From Heterohyrax brucei (lineage: Eukaryota > Chordata > Mammalia > Hyracoidea > Procaviidae): a stretch of DNA of 64,000 nt. The notes below the pieces were generated by a model, which saw nothing but the letters and a program-made list of their open reading frames with translations, had not been told where the DNA came from and ran no database searches. Below are positions 22,801-33,295 of the stretch, one piece after another. The first letter of the stretch is position 1; the number at the start of each line of letters is the position of its first letter. A program made the translations under genes and the position numbers. Location: the NCBI GenBank assembly GCA_028571685.1, contig CM053141.1, positions 49,784,333-49,848,332 on the forward strand, given 5' to 3'.

Positions 22801-23022
22801 TATATATCCTATGTAAATAATGCATTTGTGTCTTAGCTTGCACGCACTAGGAAACTGGGTATATAAAGCTGCTTTAACATGCAATACAAGAACTTAAACA
22901 GCCCAGGCCATCTCAGCAAGAATAGACTCTTGGAAAAAACAGCAACCCTGCAATAAATCGCATTTCTCAGCTACAACTAATTGCTTTCTTTGCAGTTAAA
23001 TCCTTGCCAGTGTTGAAAGAGA
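19821..23022. other. Repeat-poor unique tract
   Basis: About 3.2 kb with no repeat family I can name, apart from a T20 run at about 21350-21369. No open frame shows domain content, and no tRNA- or snRNA-like fold was noticed. TATATAAAG near 22860 resembles a TATA box but no coding sequence follows. It may hold conserved non-coding elements; this cannot be judged from one sequence. Confidence 0.5.
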
Positions 23023-23237
23023 GCTCTGGTGGTGCACTAGTTAAGTGCTTGGCTGTTATCCAAAAGGTCAAATTGGTTATTTAAACCCACCAGCCACTCC
23101 TGGGAGAAAGACGTGGCTGTTAGCTTCCGTAAAGATTACAATTACAGCCTTGGAAACCCCGTGGGGCAGTTCCACTCAGTCTCTTAGGGTTGCTATGAAT
23201 CTGAACGGATGTGACAACGGTGGGTTAGTGCTGAAAG
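23023..23237 (+). repeat. AfroSINE, long form
   Basis: GAGAGCTCTGGTGGTGCACT, GTTAAGTGCTTGGCTGTTAT, CCACCAGCCACTCCTGGGAG, TAGCTTCCGTAAAGATTACA, GGGGCAGTTCCACTCAGTC. The extra GAGAAAGACGTGGC...GTAAAGATTACA block marks the long subtype, about 215 bp. Confidence 0.9.
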
Positions 23238-24467
23238 GTAAAAGCAAACTAGGAAGTTGCATGACTGAGAAACCCAAACAACTGTGAGAAAAATTTTCTT
23301 TTCCAGTCTTATGCCTTGATAATTTGCCATCTGGACTGCATACTGTGTTCAGTGTTTTAGCTCTTGACGCTTTTAAGGGATAGCACTATAGCGTTTCAAC
23401 ACGTTGTTTCATGATAAAATAAATATGCCGTGCATTCAATTATTCAGGTATATGTTTATAACTCCTCATGTGCCCTAAAAAAGTATTGAGAACAGACCCT
23501 TGCAAATTTAATATTGATATACCACAGTGTAAGGTTGATAATATTATCTATCCCTGCATACCTTGGTGTTTAAGCAAAAATATTTCAGAGATAAATACGT
23601 CAAATTTTGTATATTGCTTTCGGCTTTTTCAAGGTTAATTAATATCTAAGTGCCTAAGATATTTTATTCCTCTTTAATACTTTCATCCTAGGGTAATACG
23701 TGCCTGAGGTTGAACTGTTTTTGATTAGCTCTGTGATAATGAAAATCATGAGAATCGTCTTGTGTAGGAGCTCCCTCTTTCTGACGTTACATATAAAACT
23801 GCGAAAGTTTTGCAAGATTTAATATTGAACTTTTTTTCCCTTTCTGCACCCAGCCCTCAAACTAATTATTAAAGTGTGAGGAATGGTTTTATCTGAAGTC
23901 ATTACTGGTTTTTAAGATGGGCTTGAGTGAAGAATTCAACCATTTTAATGGGAGGGAAGGAAAGAAAACAATGTAATGAGGGTTTGAAGCAGTTATTGTG
24001 CTTTCCAAGGATGAACAGGGCTCAGGTCAGCAACTGTATGTAGACAGTTGAGACAAATGATGATATACCCCCCTCTATTGTCATGAACTATGTATCCTGA
24101 CCAATTGTTGACTACTGGTATTTACTCACATTCAGAATTTATGATGGGAGAGAAACAACTAGTTGATAGCAATGTCATTTGAAAAAGGATCTAAAAAGAC
24201 AATAATTATTTCCTCCAGAATCTACATAAAATTTTGATGTTATTTCTACTTTGGTGAAGCCTAATTGTTTCTCAAGAGGAATAAACACTGGGCTCATTGT
24301 GTATGTTAATCTGCAGACTTAATCACAACGAGACAGGGACATATCTAGAGACAGGCGTAATCCTTCCATCTTTGCAAGGATATGGCTGAAGCTGAAGGGA
24401 AAGTTAATTCATAAACCAATTTATGTGATTATCACACTTCCAAGAAATTAATGATTTATGTTATCCT
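23238..24467. other. Repeat-poor unique tract
   Basis: About 1.2 kb without recognisable repeat, RNA or exon. Confidence 0.5.
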
Positions 24468-24478
24468 ATATTTGCATT

Positions 24479-24556
24479 GAATACTCTGGGGGTCAGTTCT
24501 ACCCTGGCCCCCAGGGCACCATGAGTCAGATCCGACTTGACAGCACTTGACTTGGC
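24479..24556 (+). repeat. Short AfroSINE-like element with 11-bp target duplication
   Basis: A 78-bp unit: GGGGGTCAGTTCTACCCTGG, then CCATGAGTCAGATCCGACTT and GACAGCACTTGACTTGGC. ATATTTGCATT is duplicated exactly at 24468-24478 and 24557-24567. This defines the unit as a complete retroposed insertion without a poly-A tail. Confidence 0.8.
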
Positions 24557-24567
24557 ATATTTGCATT

Positions 24568-25291
24568 TGCTCAGTTTTCTTCATCATTACCTGGAACAAT
24601 TTTAACCAATAAAAATGTTTATATATGGTGACTTGGACATAATACAAGTAATTTATGTGTTGTTTGTGGCCTTTCAGGTTATAGGAATATATTCAGTTTG
24701 CCACCCATAAATAAAGGTATGTTGGAAAAGTTGCAAGGGAAGACAAAGAAAACATCTCAATGGAGCATCTCACAGCACTGTAATATCTTTCTTTGTCATT
24801 AAAAGAAGAAGAAGAGATTTCATAGTTTAAGAGCGGATCTCTTGACTTAGTGGCAATTCTGTAAGCTACTGGCTCAGGCTCTGGGCTACTTCTTCATGTC
24901 TCTTTGTCATGTGTCCTCTAACTGATCTCTGTCTTTCTTGTAAATGGGAAAGAAAGGTTCTGACTGGTCTGGCTAGTCAGTTCCAAAGTAACTGGGTACA
25001 CTGGTCTGAGTCAACTTCATTGGATCCTTACAGGATAGTTGTTTTGAGTTGTTGCCATATCTATTCTGATTAGCTATAGTCCAGACAGTCCAGTCTACAA
25101 ACGGTAAATTAAATAAATAAATAAATAAATAAAAAGGCCCTTCAGGCATAACAGACACTTAAGCATGGGACTAGGAGCATGGAGTCTGAGCTCCTCACAA
25201 GACTACTTCATAAGAGGCAGATGATTTGTGTGGCCTTACCATGTACTGGGATCAAGAGAAAATAAATACTTGTTTCATGTTGTTAAAATTT
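24568..25291. other. Unique DNA with (TAAA)n tract
   Basis: A short (TAAA)n microsatellite lies at about 25107-25133. Otherwise nothing recognised. Confidence 0.55.
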
Positions 25292-25299
25292 TACTATTT

Positions 25300-26703
25300 G
25301 GGTGGAGATGGAACTCTCCTACACTGCTGATGGGATTGCAAAATGGTACATTTTCTTTGGAAAACAATCTGGCACTTCCTTAAAAAGCTGGACATACATA
25401 CAGCATTTGACACAGTAATCCCACTGCTTGGAATATATCCTATAGAATCAAGGGTAGTCACATGAACAGACACATGCACACAAATGTTTATTGCAGCACA
25501 GTCTACAATAGCGAAAAGATAGAATCAACCCAGATGCCCAACAATAGATGAATGGATGAACAAACTATGGTATATGTAGTCAATGGAGCATTATGCAATG
25601 AAGAACAATGATGACTTCAGGAATTATCTTACGACCTGGTTTCAACTGGAAAACATTATGTTGAGTGAAATCTGTCAGCGGCACAAGGACAAATATTTTA
25701 TGAGACCCCTACTGTAAGGACTTAAAAACAGACTCATGTACAGAAGAACAAACTCTTTGATGACTGCAAGAGAGGGGAGGGAGGGAAAGAGAGGGTTGGT
25801 TACAGATAAGATAGTTGATAGAAGTTTGGTTGTGTGAAATCAGTGACAGCACATATTAGAAAGTAGATCAATTTAACTTGACTCCAACATAACCTGAAAA
25901 CTCTTCCAATCTTAACCCAATATTGCAAGGATAGAGTAGCAGAGGCAGGGGCCTGAGGACCATGCTCTCAGGGGACATTGACACCAACTGGCATAACTAG
26001 CCTATTGCTAAGAAAGTCTTCTGTACTCCATATATGTGAGTGGCATCTGGGGTCTTAAAAACTAGCAAGCTGCCATCTGAGGAACACCAAATAGTCCCAA
26101 CTTAGCTGGAACTGATGATCACCAGGGACAACAACGATATGGGGGAAAAAGAGCCCAGAAGACAGAAAGACTCACATAAATGGGTAGCTATATCAACATG
26201 TGACCAGAAGAATCAGATGGCGCCCGGCCACTACCAGTGACAGCTGTGGTGGGGCTCACAGTGTTGAGTCGCAGTGGCAACACATAGTAAAAAAGGGGTG
26301 CACCCTGAAAACTCCACTGAAAGACCACAACTGATGGTCGAAGGCCTGAGAGTTCCCTTGGGATCATGGCCCCTAGACCTGATGCTGCACCTGATCATAG
26401 ATCATCGCTGAGGTCAGCTCTTCAGATAGGATTGGCATGGGCCCGGGGACACAGGGTGACCACAGAGTGTGTACATTTTGTGATTCTATGCATCTACAGG
26501 ATGCCATCCTACTGGCCTTTTACTACAGGGGAATGGAGAGATTGGAGAGGAGGGGACAGGAGATTGTTAAGAGGATATGACATGTATGGAATGGAGAGGA
26601 AGATTGTACTGTCACCAGACAAGAAGAGCAGAGAGAGCTGCAGATAGGTGAGCAAGCAAATTTGAATTGTATTGTAAACTTTCACTAATCATCATAAAAA
26701 AAA
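25300..26703 (+). mobile_element. L1 LINE, 5'-truncated 3' end
   Basis: The start matches the last part of L1 ORF2 (CTACACTGCTGATGGGATTG, GTTTATTGCAGCACAGTCTA, CAACCCAGATGCCCAACAAT, TGGATGAACAAACTATGG). An L1 3' UTR follows, with a G-rich block near 25770-25795, GGGGTCTTAAAAACTAGCAA near 26050, and a short A tail near 26697. TACTATTT on each side (25292-25299 and 26704-26711) is the likely target duplication. The coding part is too short and broken to act. Confidence 0.88.
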
Positions 26704-26792
26704 TACTATTTACGTTGCCCAAGGTATGGATAACTTTAAAAAAAAAGGTATTTGAAAAAAAATATGGTAAGTGAGAATATTTATTTTGATAT

Positions 26793-26948
26793 ACCCATTG
26801 CCTTGGAGTTGGTTATGACTCATAGCAATCGTATAGGACAGAGTAGTACTGCCCCATAGAATTTCTAAGGAGCACCTGGTGGATTCTAGATGCCAATCTT
26901 TTGGTAAGCAACTGTTAGCACTTAACTACTATGCCACCAGGGTTTCTT
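26793..26948 (-). repeat. AfroSINE
   Basis: Minus-strand, near full length: GGAGTTGGTTATGACTCATA, GACAGAGTAGTACTGCCCCA, CTAAGGAGCACCTGGTGGAT and CTATGCCACCAGGGTTTC. Confidence 0.92.
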
Positions 26949-27059
26949 ATTTTGAAATAGTGAAACTGGTTTCATATTTAAAGGCAATTGGTTGCCATAG
27001 ACCATGACCTGCTCTCATCAGTTGACTTATTCATTGGGAACTTCTAATGAAAAGTGACA

Positions 27060-27735
27060 CCACGTTGATTATGCATCTAGCCCAACTGGCATATAGAAAA
27101 TATTCTACATTTGGTGATTAGTGCCTGAGACCTCAAAAACTTGTAAGTGGCCATTCAGTATACTCTGCTGGCCTAGTCTCTTTAGAAGCAAGGAAGAATG
27201 AAGAAAATCAAAGACTAAGGAAAGATTATTTCAAGAGATGAATAGACCACAAGTACCACAGTCTCCACCAAACTTAGTGCAGTGCACCTCGAAGGTGCTC
27301 AGCCGCCACCACTGACCGCTCTGACACGGATCATAACAGAAGGTCCTGGACACGGCTGGAGAAAAATGTAGAACAAAATTCCTGCTCACATTTCTAGCCT
27401 AACAGAGACTGGAAACACAAAGAGCATGGACCCTGGACACCCTTTTAGCTCAGTAATGAAGTCACTACTGAGTTTACCCTTTAGCCCAAGATTAGACAGG
27501 TCCATAAAACAAGACTAAAGGAGCATACCAGCCCAGGGTCAATGACTAGATGACAGGAAAGGACTGGAAACCTAGTAACAGGGAACTAAAGTTTGGGATG
27601 AGAGAAGGTTAACATGTCATGGTGTTGGTAACCAAAGTCTCAAAACAATATGTGCACTAATTGCTTAATGAGAAGCTAGTTAGTTCTATAAACTTTCATC
27701 TAAAATATAATAATAATAGTAATGAAATAGTAATG
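27060..27735 (+). mobile_element. L1 3' UTR (afrotherian-type)
   Basis: It carries CCTCAAAAACTTGTAAGTGG, TGACCGCTCTGACACGGATC, GACACCCTTTTAGCTCAGTA, CCATAAAACAAGACTAAAGG and a TTTCATCTAAAATATAATAA end. The reverse complement of the same sequence occurs at 33296-33835. No ORF2 piece is attached. Confidence 0.75.
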
Positions 27736-28581
27736 CAAAGAAAGAAAGAAAACACAGGCCTGCATATTTGAATTCTTTAATTTCCTTAAAAGTTAAAAAA
27801 AAATTGAATTATGATTGAAAAATTAAGTGTAGCAATTAACTGCCTATTTAACAGTCTGTTTCCTGCATAACACAGCAAATGGAACATTTTTTAGATGAAA
27901 GAAAAGTCACAGCAATGCTTACAGGCCCAGAAGAATAATACATTTTTAAACTACAAAGCTAATAAAGTAGACAAACTGATGTCATGCTAAGGAAACCCAT
28001 CCTGGTTCATTAACATCTAACATCTGAAACCACTAAACAGTCTGTGCCTTTCCACTACTGTATTACAAAGGTGCTAAATTATAGGCATCCAATTAACTCC
28101 TCATACATTTAAGCTATGCTTTCCTTGAAATGCTACCACACGTGTTCAAAGAAAGAGTATTCTCTTTGAAGAATATTTGTGAAAATAGCAATTATATTTA
28201 CATGTATGAATGCACATGTATAATTTTATGAATAGTTTTTTCCTAGCAAGTCACCATATTGAGAGAAATCAGATCGAATAGCTTTTGACAAATAAAAGCC
28301 ATGATCCCTAGTGTCATTCATAAGACCCTGAGGATTTGGCTGGCAAATCAGTACTGATACCATTATCAGTAGTACTTAAAACTTGTAATTCTTAGATGTC
28401 ATTTCTACTAGTTTATTATTGCCTTTTTCTTTCTAAAACCACATTGTAGAAATCACATTGTAGAAATTTTGAAATATTTGATATAAATTTGGCCCTGGTA
28501 TTTAAAAATACCACTGAAATATATGCTACCAATGTTTCGATGCACATTTAATTTTTCTATAATACTAGTTAGGTGATTAAT
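27736..28581. other. Unique AT-rich DNA
   Basis: No gene or repeat recognised. A tiny 14-bp tandem (ACATTGTAGAAATC) occurs near 28439-28466. Confidence 0.45.
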
Positions 28582-28742
28582 AAAACCCTGGTGGCGGAGT
28601 GGTGAAGAGCTCAACTGCTAACCAAAGGATCAGTGCTTCAAATCCACCAGCTGTTCCTCGGAAACCCTCTGGGGCAGTTTTGTTCCATGGGGTGGCTGTG
28701 AGTCAGAAAGGACTTGAGAGCAATGGGTTTGGTTTTTGTTTC
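28582..28742 (+). repeat. AfroSINE
   Basis: AAAACCCTGGTGGCGGAGTG, CTCAACTGCTAACCAAAGGA, CTCTGGGGCAGTTTTGTTCC and GCAATGGGTTTGGTTTTTG. Plus strand, full length. Confidence 0.93.
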
Positions 28743-28939
28743 TTTCTGCTTTAGACAGATGCTGTATTTAGGTTTATCCTTATGTAATCTGATTTTTATA
28801 AAACACTGCTCGTTAGAATAATCTGACTAAAATATCTTAATTTGTGATACATTGCTGAATCTAAATGCTATTTCAAAAGTTTCTTTGGTGTGGAATGTTA
28901 CACAAGTTGATTACTTTGCGTTTTACTCTGGACATTAGT

Positions 28940-29258
28940 GGTGGTGGAGGTGGTGTCAGGTGCCATAGAGTCGAACCTGACTCACAGTGACCCAACGCAC
29001 CGCAGAACAAATGCTGTCCAGTCTTGCACCATCCTCAAAATTGTTGCTCTGCTTAAGTCCACTGTTGCAGCTACTGTGTCAGTGCATTTGAGTATGGATC
29101 TTCCTCTTGTTTGCTGGTCCTCTGCATTACCAAGCATGGTATTCTTCTCCAGGGAACGATCCCTCCTGACCATATGTCCAAACTATGTGAGATATAGTTC
29201 TCCTCATCCTTGCCTCCAAGGACCATTCTGTTTGCACTTCTTTGGACCACAGCACACA
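28940..29258 (-). mobile_element. RTE-clade LINE, 3' fragment
   Basis: Minus-strand 3' end: GGTGTCAGGTGCCATAGAGT, AATGCTGTCCAGTCTTGCAC, ACTGTTGCAGCTACTGTGTC, TCTCCAGGGAACGATCCCTC and CCTTGCCTCCAAGGACCATT. Short open frames on both strands here are RTE remnants. Confidence 0.9.
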
Positions 29259-29564
29259 AAATGGAGAAACCACATGAGTAAGTCATAAAGTACAATTTAA
29301 TATAGAGAAAATAGTCTTTTAGGAACAGTGATAGTTAAGAAAAATCTTTGAAAATAATTAAAATGTTTTTCTATTTCTTGGCATTGTTTATTTTCTAGAA
29401 ATAGAGTTCTCTGAACTATTTTATTATATTATCATTATAAACTCTCTTTTACCAAATCAGCTGCTTGTTCAATAGAATGTTTCTGGAATGTTGGGTGTAC
29501 ATATCCAAAATAGTAGCTATCAGCTACATGTGGTCGTTGAGTGCTCAAAAGGTGCAGCCCTGAT

Positions 29565-29692
29565 GTTGGGATTGTTAAGAGCAATAGCTGCTGACCAAAA
29601 GGTTAGCTGCTACCCAAACATGTTGGCAGTCTGAATCCACCATGCACTGTTTGGAAACCCTATGGGGCACTTCTACTTGGCCCTATAGCAAG
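29565..29692 (+). repeat. AfroSINE fragment
   Basis: ATTGTTAAGAGCAATAGCTG, CTGACCAAAAGGTTAGC, CTGAATCCACCATGCACTGT and TGGAAACCCTATGGGGCACT. Diverged and lacking its 3' tail. Confidence 0.75.
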
Positions 29693-29987
29693 TTTAATTT
29701 AATAAAGGAATGAAATTATTGTATTTTAATTATTTTATATTTAAATAGTGTATGGCTAGTTGTTGCTCTATTGGACAGGAACTATCAAGTATTAGCTCAG
29801 CAAAATGCATCATGTCCATAGCAGTCTTATAACTGGGAAAAGTGAGAGGTGAAGCATTTTCCAAATAGAACTTTGAAAACCAATATTTAATTTCCAGAAA
29901 CACCTGGGCCTAGGTAATCTAAGAGACACTTCAGTCTATTTTGAACATTTTGTGGTGTTGTGTGTCAATTAAGAAAAGTTTGTGAAT

Positions 29988-30089
29988 CCTGAAGGAGCGG
30001 TGCCCACAGCTGCAAACCCGGAGTTTTGTGGTTGGAACCCACCCAGAGGCTTCAGTGGAGAAAAACCTAGAGATATGCTTCGGTAAAGA
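29988..30089 (+). repeat. AfroSINE long form, 5' part, split
   Basis: GAAGGAGCGGTGCCCACAGC, GTGGTTGGAACCCACCC and TATGCTTCGGTAAAGATT correspond to the 5' two thirds of a long-form AfroSINE. A minus-strand AfroSINE follows, and the rest continues at 30247. Confidence 0.75.
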
Positions 30090-30246
30090 TTAAAAAACCC
30101 ACTGCAATGAAGTCAGTTCTAACTCATAGGAACCATATGTGGAGCAGTAGAAGTGGCTGATAGAGTTTGCAAGGAGTGGATGGGGAATTTGCAATGCCAG
30201 CTTCTTGGACAGAGACCAAGCTCTTAACCACTACACCACCACCACC
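30090..30246 (-). repeat. AfroSINE nested in a long-form AfroSINE
   Basis: AAAAAACCCACTGCAATGAA, GTCAGTTCTAACTCATAGGA, GAGTTTGCAAGGAGTGGATG and ACCAAGCTCTTAACCACTAC. It lies between the two halves of the outer SINE. Confidence 0.85.
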
Positions 30247-30302
30247 TAGAAAACCTTGTGGGACCATCTGACCCCGTCAATCACCTTGAGTCAAAAATCT
30301 GC
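30247..30302 (+). repeat. AfroSINE long form, 3' part
   Basis: AAAACCTTGTGGGACCATCT and CAATCACCTTGAGTCAAAAA continue the outer SINE begun at 29988. Confidence 0.65.
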
Positions 30303-31602
30303 TCCCAGTACCTAACAGTAACAACAATTTCTGTTGAGTTTCTTCTAAGGTTACTGTCCTGTGTACTTTAACTTTGAAAGACTGTAAATATGCAAAATAG
30401 ACTTCAGTGAACTGGCTTTGCAACATGAAATCCAACACCTGAGCAAGATTATTCAGTGACTCACACAGTTCTAAACAGCAAACTGCATTTTGAAAACAAA
30501 ACATTAGAAATCAATTTCTGCATTAAGTAGGAGAGTAATCTTAATGTTATAGTAATTCTTTATTGCAGTTATATTGATTCATTAACTTCAGAATAATAAT
30601 GCATCGTTAATATTTTACAGTGTTCAAACTGCTACATTAATTTCAATCCCTTCTATATCTGATAGACTTCTTTTTCTCTCTCTCCTATTGCCAGAACACA
30701 TTTGTTGGTGCCCAGATCCTCTTAGCCCTTCTGTTAGAATACATTATTGTGCCCCAGTTCCAGTAAAGGCGCCTGACTTCTGTGTTTCTAATCAAGATCT
30801 CCATTAAACAGTTACAGAAGTTATTGTTTGGTTATGTTTGTAGTTGGTAGCTCTTTATCTGCTTAGGGGTGGTTTACAGATTCCTGCTAATGCTAAATTC
30901 TAAGAGTAGTTTCTGACGGCTTCTACCCCTGTTTTCTCCTCCCCGGTTGTGGATCAGGGATCATGGGGGCACTGAGAGGAGATGAAAAGTTTTAACATAC
31001 CCTGTGGACAGTGGATAAAGGAGATCTCAGTTGTTTGGCCCGAGGATCTGGATCTTATTAATGTCACCAGGCTTCCCAATCTTCAGTGGCAGAAACCTGG
31101 ATTCTTACTGCTGTTAACAGGCTTTAACTTGAACTGAAGTTCACTAAACTTTCTATAGCTAAATAAACTCAGGGTTGTGAAAATCTTTCTCTTTCCTTTA
31201 ATAGAGTAGCAAATGGGATACCCTTGGTATCACAGCACAGTGCAGCTGTTTGCTGTCCAAAAACTGACATATGTTAAAGTTTGTCATTTGGGCCACCCCT
31301 TTTTTTCCTAAACTGGTTGTTAGAAACACACACTCTGTAAAGTCCTGCATGAGAATGTGCAGTAACCTATTTCCTGCCGTATGCTCGCTCTTGTCTGAAC
31401 AAAAGCAATCTTCTGCGTTTGCAATTTACCTGATATTCCTTAAATGTTAAGGGCAAACAATAAAATAGAAAAAGGTAACAAAGTGTTAAATATTACACGA
31501 GGAGTGGACTCTTAATTATTATCTTATAAAACACAACATATTAATAAAAACAAAGATCATAAATGTAAGATATTTTCTTCATAAATCAGAAACAAGAAAA
31601 AA
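30303..31602. other. Unique DNA
   Basis: 1.3 kb with no family I can name and no exon-like frame. Confidence 0.45.
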
Positions 31603-31788
31603 AACTATTGTTGTGGAGTTGATTCCAACTACAGAGACCTCATGTGTTGCAGAGCAGAACTGCTCATTCTGTAGCGTTCTCTTGGCTGTGATCTTTATGG
31701 AAGCAGATCACCAGGCCTTTCTTCCATGGAACAGCACAATTTTAAGCTGGCAGTTTAGTGCCAACTGTCCTTGCCACCCAGGGCTGAC
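31603..31788 (-). repeat. AfroSINE, long form
   Basis: GTGGAGTTGATTCCAACTAC, CATGTGTTGCAGAGCAGAAC, TTGGCTGTGATCTTTATGGA, CAGATCACCAGGCCTTTCTT and a CACCCAGGGCT end. The open frame across it is repeat-derived. Confidence 0.88.
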
Positions 31789-31846
31789 TTGGTCAGTGCA
31801 TCGTAATAAATCACTGAATGTTGTTTGGCTTAAAAGTACACATGGG

Positions 31847-31876
<30 letters not shown>
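31847..31876. repeat. (TG)n microsatellite
   Basis: A nearly pure GT run of about 28 bases, followed by GTATGTATC. Confidence 0.95.
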
Positions 31877-31878
<2 letters not shown>

Positions 31879-31885
31879 ATCTCTC

Positions 31886-32062
31886 TATAGGAACTCTGGT
31901 GGTACAAAATTTAAGCACTTGTCTGCTAACTGGAAGGTTAGCTGTTTGAAGTCATACAGTAGCTCCCTGGGAAAAGGACATGGTAATCTGTCTCTTTAAC
32001 GATTACTGCCTGGAGAACTCTATGGGGCAGAACTGACTCAATGTCACCTAACAAACAATGTA
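31886..32062 (+). repeat. AfroSINE, long form
   Basis: AGGAACTCTGGTGGTACAAA, GTCTGCTAACTGGAAGGTTA, AAGGACATGGTAATCTGTCT, TTTAACGATTACTGCCTGGA and CTATGGGGCAGAACTGACTC. The tail is CACCTAACAAAC, more like the RTE end than the usual GGGTTTGG. Confidence 0.85.
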
Positions 32063-32127
32063 TCAACAACAAATATACGTGTGCACAGGACAATGACACA
32101 TGAAGAAACACAGATTTGCCGTTGATA

Positions 32128-32251
32128 TGTTGTTTGTTAAGTGTCATTGAGTCAACTCTACCCTGTAGAGTTTTCTAGGCTATAATTTTTAAGGAAGCAG
32201 ATTGTCACATCTTTTTCCTAGGAAGCCACTGGGTGGGTTCAAACCACTATG
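32128..32251 (-). repeat. AfroSINE, long-form fragment
   Basis: TTAAGTGTCATTGAGTCAAC, TCTACCCTGTAGAGTTTTCT, AAGGAAGCAGATTGTCACAT and CTGGGTGGGTTCAAACC. It is inverted relative to the copy at 31886. Confidence 0.85.
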
Positions 32252-32265
32252 TATGTGTATATACA

Positions 32266-32382
32266 TATAGAAACCCTGGTGGCTTAGTGGCTAAGTGCCA
32301 CAGCTGCTAATCAAAAGATTGGCTGTTTGAATCCACCAGGTGCTCTTTGGAAGCTCTATGGGGCAGTTCTGACCTACCCTAT
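32266..32382 (+). repeat. AfroSINE, 3'-truncated at a TA microsatellite
   Basis: AGAAACCCTGGTGGCTTAGT, GCTAAGTGCCACAGCTGC, GAATCCACCAGGTGCTCTTT and GGGGCAGTTCTGACCTACCC. It stops where (TA)n begins. Confidence 0.88.
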
Positions 32383-32441
32383 ATATATATATGTATTTAT
32401 ATATATATATATGTATTTATATGTATATATATACATATACA
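32380..32441. repeat. (TA)n-rich microsatellite
   Basis: Alternating TA with interspersed GTATTTA and GTATATATATACATATAC units, between an AfroSINE and the mariner remnant. Confidence 0.9.
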
Positions 32442-32446
32442 ATTAA

Positions 32447-33022
32447 GGACTGTCATTTAAATTTGCAAACTCTTCCTAGAAAAAGAGCTACATACCTCAT
32501 TGCTGAATATCACTACAGTCACCTTCAAAGTCCTCCCATTGGGAAGCTATGCAGTAATAGCAGCACCTAATCCACCCTTCAAAATGATTTTGGAACTCTT
32601 TCTGGAATGGCCATTGTGCACAGTGGCATGGTGACAAGTTTGCAAACTTAACTGTACAGTTGTCTGTAAGGGAGTTTTTAGCTAGCACATAAATAACTGT
32701 GTTGAAACAGCCTCCCTACTCACCTGACCTGGCCCCCAGTGACTTTTTTCTTTACCTAAAGTGTTGATGGCAGTTGGCTGGCTAACGTGTTGAATGTCAG
32801 AGATTTTGATGATGTTCAGCTCATCAAGGGTAACATGATGACAGATCTGAAGCCATTCCAGAAAAAAGAGTTCCAAAATTGCTTTGAAGGGTGGACCAGG
32901 TGCTGGCATCAGTGCACGTCTTCCCAAGTGGAGGACTTTGAAGGTGACCATAGTGATATTCAGCAATGAGGTATGTTGCACTTTCTCTAGGATGAGTTTG
33001 TGAATGTAATTGTCAGACCTCA
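32447..33022. mobile_element. Palindromic mariner remnant with two 3' ends
   Basis: The arms at 32447-32623 (minus) and 32852-33022 (plus) are inverted copies of a mariner 3' end, alike over about 170 bp: TCAGCAATGAGGTATGT, CTAGGA(A/T)GAGTTTG and a GTCA-containing tip. The plus-strand middle encodes PYSPDLAPSDFFLYLK (32714-32761), a mariner transposase signature near the last catalytic Asp. Both arms encode the C-terminus ending in DIQQ with FEGD upstream. The 5' half of the transposon is absent. It cannot encode a full transposase. It may be a rearranged non-autonomous derivative or two colliding copies. Confidence 0.85.
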
Positions 33023-33023
33023 T

Positions 33024-33058
33024 GTGTGTGTGTGTGTGTGCATACACATATATACACA
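33024..33058. repeat. (TG)n/(TA)n microsatellite
   Basis: GTGTGTGTGTGTGTGTG followed by CATACACATATATACACATG, right after the mariner arm. Confidence 0.9.
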
Positions 33059-33295
33059 TGCATGAAGTATATATGTAATCATATATATCTAATTTATCAA
33101 GATAGCAATGGTAAATATAGCTCAATTATTATAATAGAGAATGCTATGACCTTTAAGTTTTAGCTTTGATTTCATTGTCCTGATGTTTTATAGTGACAAT
33201 TAAGCTTTTATGGCAGAAGCTGCTATTTTTGTACTTTAAATGAAGATTTACAAAGGAAAGCAGCTTCTCATTACACAACTGATACACATATAGTT

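Noticed and set aside
22858-22870. GGGTATATAAAGCTG as a promoter TATA box
   Set aside because: No coding sequence, exon-like structure or other promoter element follows; AT-rich DNA gives such matches by chance.
31613-31999. 128-codon open frame with Cys/Val repeats
   Set aside because: It is built from an AfroSINE, a (TG)n microsatellite (the CVCVCV run) and another AfroSINE.
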